Shown here piece by piece: positions 55,119-64,000 of a DNA stretch of 64,000 nucleotides. The stretch lies in the NCBI GenBank assembly GCA_023614405.1, contig CM042685.1, positions 186,158,257 to 186,222,256 of the forward strand. The letters run 5' to 3'. A program made the position numbers and the translations under genes. Under the pieces are notes generated by a model. It saw only the letters and a program-made list of their open reading frames with translations, searched no databases and was not told the DNA's origin. Source of the stretch: Avena insularis (lineage: Eukaryota; Streptophyta; Magnoliopsida; Poales; Poaceae). Position 1 is the first letter of the stretch. Every line of letters starts with the position of its first letter.

Positions 55119-56981
55119 ATGAACTCTGCTGAGAACACCAAGTTGTGTGAATTCACTAGCACAAACAGCAATGAATTCCTTAGCACTCCTATTGCTCCAC
55201 CTGCTCCTGATGCTACCTTTTATGAAATTAAGCCTGCTTTGTTGAATCTTGTGATGAGAGAGCAATTTTCTGGTGCTAGTTCTGATGATGATGATGCCCA
55301 TCTCAATAACTTTGTTGAACTTTGTGAGATGCAATAGTATAAGGATGTAGATGGAGATATTATTAAGTTCAAGTTTTTTCCTTTCTCCTTGAGAGGAAAA
55401 GCTAAAGAATTGTTGCTATCCTTGCCTAGGAATAGTATTGATTCTTGGATCAAGTGCAAAGCTGCTTTTATTGGAAAGTACTACCCTCCTGCTAAGATTA
55501 TATCTATGAGAAGTGACATTATGAAATTTAAACAACTTGATAATGAACATGTTGATCAAGCTTGGGAAAGAATGAAATATTTGGTTAAGAACTGTCCCAC
55601 TCATGGAATTACTGCTTGGATGATTATCCAAACTTTTTATGCAGGTTTGAACTTCTCTTCAAGAAACCTGTTGGATTCAGCTGCTGGAGGTACCTTTATG
55701 ACCATCACCTTGGGTGCTGCAACAAAATTCCTTGATAATATGATGGTTAATTATTCTGAATGGCACACTGAGAGATCTCCACATGGTAAGAAGGTAAATT
55801 ATGTTGAAGAAACCTCTTATTTGAGTGATAATATTGATGTTATTATGTCTATGCTTGTTAATGGGAAAGCTCCTTTAGATCCAAATAATGTTCCCTTAGC
55901 CTCTTTGGTTGCTCAAGAAGAGCAAGTTGATGTGAACTTCATTAGAAACAACAATTTTGGCAACAATACTTATGGTAATAATTATAGGCCTTATCCTCCT
56001 AATAATGGCAATACCTATGGAAACTCCTACAATGATGCTAGAAGTGCCCCCTCTGAACTTAAAGTCATGCTCAAAGACTTTATCAGTAAACAAACCACTT
56101 TCAACAAGACTGTGGAGGAAAAGATTTTAAATGTTGAGAAAAATATTTCCTCTTTGTCTAGAGCATAGTCCTCTTTGATTAATAAAATGGCTGCTAATCC
56201 TGAAACCATGGAAAGTACCTTTGCTGCTACTCATGTCATGCAATTTACTATTGATGAAAATGTTAGACTATTAGCCTAACTTCATGCTAAGTGGGAAAGG
56301 GAAGCTGAAATTGATAGAAACAATAGTGTGTGCACCATCACCACTAAACCACAAGAAGTCCCTATTCCTCCTCCTACTATGCCTAAGGCCAATGAGTCTA
56401 CTGCTAGTGATGCTAAGTTTGATTTTGATCTTGATGGTTGTAATATTTCTAAAGTGATTATGTTCCTGCAAAAACTTGCTAGAAGTCCCGATGCCAGTGA
56501 TATGCATGTTTCTTTCACCAAACACATTACAGATGCTCTTGTTAAGATTAAGAAAGAGAAGTTAAAACACAAAGCTTCTATTCCTCAGAAAGTATAAGAT
56601 AGTTGGGAACACATTATTAATATGCAAGTGAATGACTTTGATCTCAAAGCTTCATGTGATCTTGGTTCTACTGTCTCTATTATGCCTAGGATGATTTATG
56701 AAATGCTTGATTTGCCACCTTTGGAAGATTGTTATTTGGATGTCCCACTTAATGAATATTCTAAGAATAAACTCATGGTGAGTATTAATGATGTTCTCAT
56801 TATGGTTAACAATGCTTATGTCCCTGTTGATTTCTATGTTTTGGATGTTGAATACAATGCTTCTTGTCCTATTACTTTGGGAAGACCTTTTCTTAGAACT
56901 GTTGGTGCCATCATTGATATGAAAGAAGGCACCATTAAATATCAATTTCCATTAAAGAAGGTATTTAACACTTCCCTATGA
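55119..56981 (+). pseudogene. gag: gag-protease frame of D, four in-frame stops
   Basis: One frame of 621 codons from MNSAENTKLC at 55119. The gag domain: FFPFSLRGKAKELLLSLP, FIGKYYPPAKIISMRSDIMK, QAWERMKYLVKNCPTHGI, a typical Athila-group capsid. Then an Asn/Tyr/Gly-rich linker (about 55935-56040), a coiled-coil-like stretch, and an aspartic protease (SCDLGSTVSIMPRMIYEML with D-L-G, later CPITLGRPFLRT). Stops occur at 55335 (TAG), 56166 (TAG), 56277 (TAA) and 56595 (TAA), with no frameshift at all. The frame ends at 56981 with no RT after it. The lack of indels suggests it was a working gag-protease gene until recently in element terms. Confidence 0.8.
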
Positions 56982-59766
56982 GGATAGAGAAGTTGCTTTT
57001 TGCTCCTCCTTTGAAAGCAAGGTTTGATGTTAATGCTTCTTCATTTGAAAATACTTAATTTCTTGCTTCTTGTGCCTAACTTAAAGGCGTTAAAGAAAAG
57101 TACTTGTTGGGAGATAACCCAAGAGTTTCCTTGAGTCTTGGAAGCTATTACTTTAGTAATTACTTCTCCTTATCCTTTTTGTTTGATTTTTGTGCCAAGA
57201 ATGATCTCTAATGAGAGGGAAGTAAGATTTAGGGAGTTGCTGTCCCGAAACAGATTTCTGTCCTCCACAATAAAAATTCGTGAGGAGTCTATGTAAGTCG
57301 GATTGAGCTGAAAATTTATGAATACATCCCCCAGTATGTTATCTAACTTTAGTTAGTTCAACACTTTTTGATTTGATCAACATAAGGTCTTCGAAAAAAT
57401 CGGTTTCTAACTACTGGTCTGTTTTGACAGATTTCTGCCATTATTTGCATTTGCTTCTTATTGATTCCTTTTTTGGTTCTTTTTTGGGAAATTGAGCTTT
57501 TTGAAGGAGTTGCTACAGTAGCTTGTGTTTTTAGTGAAAGTTTTTCTGTTCTAAAGATAAATCCAAGGGTCTATTATATTTTGAATACACTAATGTTGCT
57601 AATGAAGATTGTGTGAAGTTTTGTATGAAGGAAAAATTTCAGGTGTAGAGAGAGAATGATGTAATGAGATGAAGAATGGACAAAAGCTCAAGATTGGGTA
57701 TGCCACCCCGGTGTCACCCCAAGAAATATCCAAGAGGTACAAGCGTCAAAGCTTGGGGATGCCCAAGGCATCCCCTTCTTCATCAATAAAAAGCTCAGGT
57801 CTTTCTAGACACTTCGTTTTTATTGTTTCATGCACTGTTGTTTGTTCTTGGAGCATCTTAGTTTTAGTTTGCTTTGCTTAGTTTGATTAGTTTGCTTGAA
57901 TAAAGTAGTTTGGACCCGTGTTCTCGTTGTGTTGTTTCAAATAAGTTGATTGGTGTTGGAAAGGAGTAGAAGTTCTTGCTTGAATAGTGCAAGAGGAGCT
58001 TGCATTGACTGTGACTTAGACTTTAGCATGTCATGCTAGGAGTTGTTTTGACCTTATGCTTAGTGATTTTTGCTGTAGCATGACTTGTTCCAAACAATTG
58101 GGATTGCTTAGTGTGCCTTGAAGGAATCATGTGTTGTTTTAGCATGCAAAAGCATAGTATTGTGGTATTCTCCTTTGATGTTTTGTTTGGGTTGACTTGG
58201 CACATGCGCACACCATGTTATGACTATGAACAAGTCACCATAGCCTCTATGATCATTTAGTCCTTGACTTGTAGTACCACTCCATGTTTTGATTAGTAAT
58301 GTTTTGTCACTCTGCATGATTATGTCCATTATTGCTCTCTTAGTTGGTTGCTCCCAGTCTTTTGCTAGCCTCCACTTGTATGAGTAAGATCTACTCATGC
58401 TTCCAACTCCCAAGAAACGAAGTTATTCCAGAGTGTCCACTATAAATTCCTATGCATGGTGTGTTACACCATTCCAAGTATATTCTTGTTTTCATCTATC
58501 TTCCAATTAAAAAGTATTTTGTTATGTGAAAAGTTAGAGATTAAATCTCTCACGAACTTGATGGCACACTTTATATTCCTTGCCCCTAATAAACTTGAAC
58601 CATTGTGTCATCTATGTTGTATATGCTTGCACTATACTTGGAATTAGCAGAACCATGTTTTCATGGGTAACGTTTTCAACATTGCACTTGTACTTTGTAC
58701 ACATTTGATATCATGCTCTTTTGTCTATGGATGCCGCCAGTGTGAAATAAAAAGGGAGCTTGTAAGTCCATGGAGTTATGTATTTTGTGTTAGATAAACG
58801 CTTGGCCTGCTAGCCTAAGCCATGCCTAATCATGGTGAAACTTGCAGCATCACCATAATGAGCAATCTTTGAAGCATCCTCAATAAAAACCTATGCAAAT
58901 AGGAAATAAAAAGATCGCTGATATGCTCATTGTTTGCTTGCCTTGTCATTTTGGTTATGGGATAGCTCCTGTACCATGTGCAAGGGGTACCCCGTTGGCG
59001 GTTCTCTATGATACACATGTACTTACTATGACAAGAACTTATAGGTGACTAAAGTTGAGGTAGCATGAGGTGCGGCCCTCGTATTCAAGGAACATGAGAT
59101 TGCCAACTTATACTTTGTCAAGCATATACTCCATAGTTTGTTCACTTTAACCTTAATCACTTTAAGATGCTTATGATAGGGGCAATGAGGGATGAAAGCT
59201 AACAAGTACCATATTTTTTGGAAGCTCTTTTTGAGACTTGAAATCCCTGCTTCCCTTTATGAAGGGCCTTTCTTCCACTACTATATTGAGTCTCCACCTT
59301 CTACCTTTAGGCACCAGTTAAGAGAGCATAGTTGCCATTCTTAGTTCTATGTGCAGTGTCCCAAAACTTATTGATTGATGCATATTGTTGATATTTCTTG
59401 TTCTTGTGCTATTTGTATCTAGTCACTCTTATGAACTTTGAAGGTATTCTATGCATCTATTTGCTACTCCATGAGGGACAAACTGAATGCCACTATGCCA
59501 TGTTTTCTGTATGTGAAACAAACAAACGTTTTTCAATGCATGTTATTCATGATCTTTGTTTGCAGCCTTTCATGTTGCATGCATAGTTACTTTGTCTTAT
59601 TGTTAGAACTCCATCTTTCATGTGAATGTTTAGAGTTCTTTGACCCTAGCTTTCGATGCTTGCAAATGGTTTGATCTTGGTTTTGATGGGTGCATGTCAC
59701 CTCAAAAATTATTCTTTTTATCACTTACCTACTCGAGTACGAGCAGGAGTTAAGCTTGGGGATGCT
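56982..59766 (+). other. 3' non-coding block of D
   Basis: Begins with GGCGTTAAAGAAAAGTACTT and GGGAGATAACCC. An internal polypurine-tract copy lies at 57749-57763 within a perfect hairpin 57755-57775. The segment conserved in A, F and G lies at about 58540-58745. Terminal polypurine tract AAGCTTGGGGATGCT at 59752-59766. Short ORFs (58456-58647, 59398-59674) lack domains. Confidence 0.65.
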
Positions 59767-61345
59767 TGATACGTCGGAAATGTATCTATAATTTTTTATG
59801 TTCCATGCTTGTTTAATATCTACTTTGCTTTGCTTTGTCCACACTTTGAGGTGATTTTCATATTTTTTCTGGTACTAACCTATTAACAAGTTGCCACAGT
59901 GATAGTTGCATGTTTTCTGCTATTTTTGGTTCAAGAAAAGCTAGTAAGGAAATATTCTCGGAATTGGACGGGACAAAAGCCAAAGTCAATATCTCACCGA
60001 GGAGAACACATATTCCAGAGGAGAGACGGAGGGGCACCACAGGGCGGCTGCACCCCCCCCCCCAGGCGCGGCCTAGGGTGGGCCCGCGCCTAGGTAGGGT
60101 TTAGGACCCCTGGCCGCCTCCCAGCCTCGCCTCTTCTCCTATAAGAAGCCCCCGATGCCTAAAACCTAAGCACCCGATCAATATTCCACGCAACCGTCTA
60201 TAGCCGCCGCCACCATCATCCCTTGATCAGGGGGGATCTAAAGCTCTTCCCGGCACCCTACCGGAGGGGAGATCATCCCGGAGGCCTTCTTCTTCATCAT
60301 GCCAGCCTCCGGTATGAAGCGTCAGTAGTTCCACCTTGGACTATGGGTTCATGTAGTAGCTAGATGGTTGTATCTCCTCCTTGTGCTTTCATGTCTAGAT
60401 CTTGTGAGCTTCGTTCTTGATCAAGATCTCATCTATTTGTAATCATGCATGTTGTGTTTGCGGGGATTCGATGGATATTGAGATTACTATGTCAGATTGA
60501 TTAATGGTTTTGTCTATTTGATTCTATCATGTCTGTGTTGTTTGTGATCTTGCATGCTCTCCGTTGTTAGTAGCTATCTTGGCCAAGTAGTTGCTAGTGA
60601 CTCCAAGAGGGGGTATTTAGGCTCGATAGTGGGTTCATGCCTCTATTTAATCAAGAGAAGGGACAGAAATCTCTAAGATTGTAGATGTGTTGTTGCCACT
60701 AGGGGGGAAAACAATGGTTTCTTGTTCATGGAACAAGTGGATTCTTTACCTTACACACTTTGCTTAAAGCAGTTGTCTATTGCTTGCAACTTAATACTAG
60801 AGGGGGTTCGGATGATAACCCAAAGGTGGACTTCTAGTCATAGATGCAGTTGGATGGCGGTCTATGTATCTTGTTGTATTGCCCAATCGAATCTCATAGG
60901 ATCTTTATGTCTAGTATTGCATTGTTATGCCTTGCTCAGTCCTGTCAATTTCCCTGTTGTAATTTGTTTACCCAGCATGCCATGTTTGTTTATATAAGGA
61001 GAACACCTCTAGTGAACTATGGACCCCGGTCCAATATTTACCATTGATACATCTTCCACTGTTACTGTTTACTTGTTGCAAACCATCATCACCTTCCACA
61101 CCATACAGTTAATCCTTTGTTACAGCAACCGGTGAGATTGATAACCTCACTGTTAGTTGGGGCAAAGTCTTGAGTTTGTGTTGTGCAGGTTTGCACGTTG
61201 CTTGCAACACCTTCGAGACGTTTCCTTCCTCCTACTGGTTTGATAACCTTGGTTTCTTACTGAGGGAAGACTTGCTGTTGTGCTGCATCATACCTTGCTC
61301 TTGGGGTTTCCCAACGAAGCGCTCCATGTTGACAAAGTGTCATAA
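59767..61345 (+). repeat. 3' LTR of D, 1579 bp
   Basis: TGATACGTCGGAAATG...GTGTCATAA; final CA has become AA. Matches the 5' LTR along its length, with TATA-like CCTATAAGAA near 60138-60147 and a C run near 60052-60063. TSD GTTCT follows. Confidence 0.85.
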
Positions 61346-61350
61346 GTTCT

Positions 61351-62112
61351 CTATGATACACATATACTTACAATGACAAGAACTTGCTTGTGACCAAAGT
61401 TGAGTAGCATGAGGTTCGGTACTCGTACGCAAGGGGCATGAGATTTTCATCTTGTGATTTGTCAAGCATATACTCATATTTGCACTCACTTTAACCTTAA
61501 CCACTTCAAGATGCTTATGATAGGGGCAATGAGAGCTCAAAGCTAATAAGTACCATAATTTTTTGGAAGATTTATAAAACCATTTAATCCCCACTTCCCT
61601 CTGCGAAAGGCCTTTCTTTTTACTTTTTTTTGAGTCTCCATCTTCTATCTTTATGCACCAATTAAGAGAACATAGTTGTCATTCTTAGTTCAATGTGCAT
61701 GGTCCCAAAACTTGTTGATTGATTCATAATTATGGTATTGCTTGTTCTTAAATTATTTGTATCTAGTCACCCTTATGAACTTTGAAGGTGTCCTATGCAT
61801 TTATGTTTTGCTATTCCATGAAGGACAAGCTGAATACCACTCTTGCTATGTTTTCTATATGTGAAACAAACAAATGTCTTTCAAAGCATTATTCATGATC
61901 TTTTGTTTATGTTGCCTTTCATGTTGCAACATAGTTTCTATGTCTTATTGTTAGAAATATATATTTCATGCTTATGTTAGAGTACCTTGATCCCGGCTAT
62001 CAATGCTTTACAATACCTTGATCAAGATTGTGATGGTGCATGTCACCTCAAAAATTATTCCTTTTATCACTTATCTACTCGAGGACGAGCAAGAGTTAAG
62101 CTTGGGGATGCT
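61351..62112 (+). other. 3' non-coding block of A, last part
   Basis: Resumes A after D (CTATGATACACATATAC, matching D's own 59008-59030) and ends in the polypurine tract AAGCTTGGGGATGCT (62098-62112). Confidence 0.75.
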
Positions 62113-62693
62113 TGAAACGCCGTAAACGTATCTATAATTTTTGATGCTCCATGCTTGTTTTGTACCAACTATCTTATGTTTTATCCACACTTTGAGGCAT
62201 TTTTATACATTTTCTGGAACTAACCTATTAACAAGATGCCATAGTGCCAGTTCCTGTTTTCTGCTGTTTTTTGTTTCAGAAAATCTAGTAAAGAAATATT
62301 CTCGGAATTGGACAAAACAATAGTCGTACTTCCTATTTTTCAGAGGCAAAGACGGAGTCTAGAGGCCAGAGGGAGGCGCACCCTAGGGCGGCCACACCAG
62401 TACCGTGCGCGTCCAGGGGGCGCCGCCCTATGGTGTGCCCCCTAGACCTCTACCTACCTTTCCCCTTCGACTATATAAAACCCCAAGGAGAAAACCCTAA
62501 GTACCCGATCAGAAATCCACGGAAAATTCCATAGACGCCGCCACCATCTTCCCTAGATTGGGAGGGATCCGAAGCTCTTCCCGACACCCTGCCGGAGAGG
62601 GGAGATCATCTCGGAGGCCTTCTTCATCACCATGCCAGCCTCTAGAGTGATGCGTGAGTAGTTCATCCTTGGACTATGGGTCCATAGCAGTAA
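62113..62693 (+). repeat. 3' LTR of A, truncated by element H
   Basis: TGAAACGCCGTAAACG..., colinear with the first 580 bp of the 5' LTR, TATA box ACTATATAAA at 62470-62479. Cut after CCATAGCAGTAA by the LTR of H. Confidence 0.85.
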
Positions 62694-64000
62694 TGTCACA
62701 TCCCAAGATTTTCCAAATCTTATAATGTGAAAAATAAATGAATAAAATAAAACTTTGTTGATTTTCAGGGTGAGAAGAAACTTTTTGAATCCAATTGGGA
62801 ACTTTCAAAACCTATTTGGATCAAATAAAATCCTAAAGGAATTTAAAAAGATAAATAAACAATAAACTTAAAAATATTTAAAATTACTATTTTAGGATCT
62901 TTTAATAAAAGGATTTGGTTTTCAAAAGAAAAGGTAGATTTATAAATAAGGATTATTTTATAGAGCCAAATTAAACCTTGGCCAAGTTTTTGAAATAAAA
63001 TGTTTTGTTTTGATAAAAATAGTAAAGGTTTATTTAAATAAAATAATAAGGATTTAATATCCAATTTTATTTAAGTAAAGGCTTTTCCCATTTTAAATAA
63101 ACACTAAAACTTATTTATTTATTTTAAATAAGTTTTCCAAGTATTTTATATTCTCAATTAAAACCTACTGAAGTGTTTTTGGTTTTATTTTAGATTTCAA
63201 AATAAAGATTTTAATAAAACAAATCCTATTTGAATTATTAACTAAGGTCCATCTTATTTAATTATTAATGGACCCTAAAATAAAAATGTTATTTTTTACA
63301 AGTTTTCCAAGTAACTTATATTTTCAAATAAAACCTACTGATTTGGTTTTGATAATATATAGTTTTCAAATGGATATTTTATTAAATAAATCAAAACCTA
63401 TTTGAATTAATAATTAAGGTCTATTTTATTTAATTATTAAATAGATCCTAAAAAGAATAAAATTATTTTATTTTGGACTTTGGTTTATGTTGTTAAACAG
63501 AACCAAAACTCAATACAAGTGTGGTGAATGTTTGAATTGTTTTGAATGTTTGATTTGTTGTTTGAATTTCAAAACAGAAAATCAAAAGAGAAAAAGAAAA
63601 GATTGTAAGCAGAAAAAAAATAGAGCAAAGACGACCCAGCCCAGCTAAGCCCACCTGGCCCAGTCCAGCCCACCTAACCCCTCGCCCCCGAAGCATTTTC
63701 CTTACCGCAGAAAGAACCCACGCAGTCACTGAACACTGGCCCCCACCTCCACTATCTTTCTTTCGCTGACGAACAGGCCCCACAGCCACGCGGTCATCTT
63801 CCCCACCCCACGACCTGTTCTTCCTTCCCTCGACGCCGTTTCTGGCTATGAATCCGCGACTTAAATTCGCTTTAACGCGGCGACCATTACTCGCTGTGAT
63901 CACGCACGCTTAAACGCCCACGCCTCCTCTCTCGTTCCCCTCTGTCGCCCCACCTCAACATGCCCCCAGGCCGCCCTAATTCCTCCCCGAGCACCTCTGT
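62694..64000 (+). repeat. LTR H of a Gypsy-type element, 5' part
   Basis: Starts TGTCACATCCCAAGATTTTCC, the typical TGTnACATCCC start of grass Gypsy LTRs, and runs off the window. About 930 bp of AT-rich sequence is followed by a GC-rich block from about 63630, an arrangement like that of LTR L. An internal tandem duplication lies at 63131-63461. No protein-coding region; the minus ORF 63493-63903 is compositional. Confidence 0.65.
63131..63461 (+). repeat. tandem duplication in LTR H, period 170 bp
   Basis: AGTTTTCCAAGTA begins both units (63131 and 63301); both continue with AAAACCTACTGA, CCTATTTGAATTA and TTATTTAATTATTAA. Two copies, roughly 80-85% alike by eye. Confidence 0.7.

Larger units (their letters stand above)
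33440..61345 (+). mobile_element. Athila-like Gypsy element D, gag-protease only, inserted in A
   Basis: 5' LTR 33440-34221 plus 53301-54085 (split by F), primer site 54096-54113, gag-protease frame 55119-56981, 3' block, 3' LTR 59767-61345. TSD GTTCT at 33435-33439 and 61346-61350. The last dinucleotide of the 3' LTR reads AA instead of CA. RT, RNase H and integrase are absent: after the protease the sequence goes straight into the 3' non-coding block. A Cassandra-type TRIM lies in its leader. Confidence 0.85.
17583..62693 (+). mobile_element. Athila-like Gypsy element A (host of the nest), gag only
   Basis: 5' LTR 17583-19136, tRNA-Asp-type primer site 19146-19163, internal pieces 19137-19913, 21465-21566, 31221-33439 and 61351-62112, then a partial 3' LTR 62113-62693. 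The pieces join cleanly at the TSDs of the inserted elements (ATGTT, GGTAC, GTTCT). Without insertions the internal part is about 3.8 kb, with a gag-like frame and a long 3' block but no protease, RT or integrase, so it is non-autonomous. The Asp-type primer site and the GGCGTTAAAGAAAAGCACTC motif fit the Athila/Sabrina group. Confidence 0.8.

Noticed and set aside
1..64000. CRISPR arrays, prophage, bacterial operons or host tRNA genes
   Set aside because: None of the required patterns seen; tRNA-like matches are primer-binding sites of LTR elements.

Overview
This window looks like intergenic DNA from a large grass genome, most likely a Pooideae/Triticeae-type species. I base that on the LTR families, the MITE families and a PIF/Harbinger protein family that I recognise as grass repeats. 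I see no intact host gene, no tRNA or rRNA gene of the host, and no CRISPR. Nearly everything is transposable-element sequence, much of it nested. All element boundaries below come from reading terminal dinucleotides, primer-binding sites, polypurine tracts and target-site duplications (TSDs) by eye.

Layout. (1) 1-6354: 5' part of a minus-strand Ty3/Gypsy element ('L'): decayed gag, an extra intact ORF upstream of gag, a Met-type primer-binding site and a 4.06-kb LTR. It cuts a repetitive hypothetical gene fragment (6355-6798). (2) 6799-17582: a mosaic of small DNA transposons and LINE remnants: a PIF/Harbinger element with a decayed gene, a hAT-like MITE with an 8-bp TSD, a Stowaway-type MITE, a Tourist-type MITE, a mariner-type MITE, a long-TIR Mutator-like element with a 9-bp TSD, and two diverged copies of an unknown repeat whose copies hold different insertions. 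(3) 17583-62693: one nested block built in an Athila-like Gypsy element 'A' (+ strand, gag only). A contains two solo LTRs on the minus strand ('B' and 'C'); C is split by an 8.3-kb Copia element. A also contains element 'D' (+ strand, gag-protease only). D contains a Cassandra-type TRIM with 5S-like LTRs, and in its 5' LTR element 'F' (minus strand, gag-protease-RT-RNase H-integrase plus an extra ORF). F contains, inside its RT region, element 'G' (minus strand, gag-protease plus a different extra ORF). So the nest A > D > F > G is four layers deep, each layer with a recognisable 5-bp TSD. (4) 62694-64000: start of another plus-strand Gypsy-type LTR ('H') that interrupts A's 3' LTR.

How the parts relate. 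F is the only element with a complete domain set, but it carries stops, frameshifts and a probable loss of a catalytic RT aspartate. A, D and G lack RT and integrase while keeping tRNA-Asp-type primer sites, polypurine tracts and LTRs, as expected of non-autonomous partners mobilised in trans. The Copia element shows the same logic: its LTRs are about 98% alike by hand comparison, yet its pol is ruined.

The observations I rate highest are: a 551-bp tract identical between an F LTR and a G LTR, crossing the structural LTR pairs (gene conversion); a second internal copy of the polypurine tract about 2 kb upstream of the real one in A, D, F and G, matching each family's own variant; exchange of the extra ORF between F and G behind a conserved splice-acceptor-like site; a 26-bp flanking duplication around the Cassandra TRIM; and the two diverged repeat copies that give empty-site evidence for insertions.
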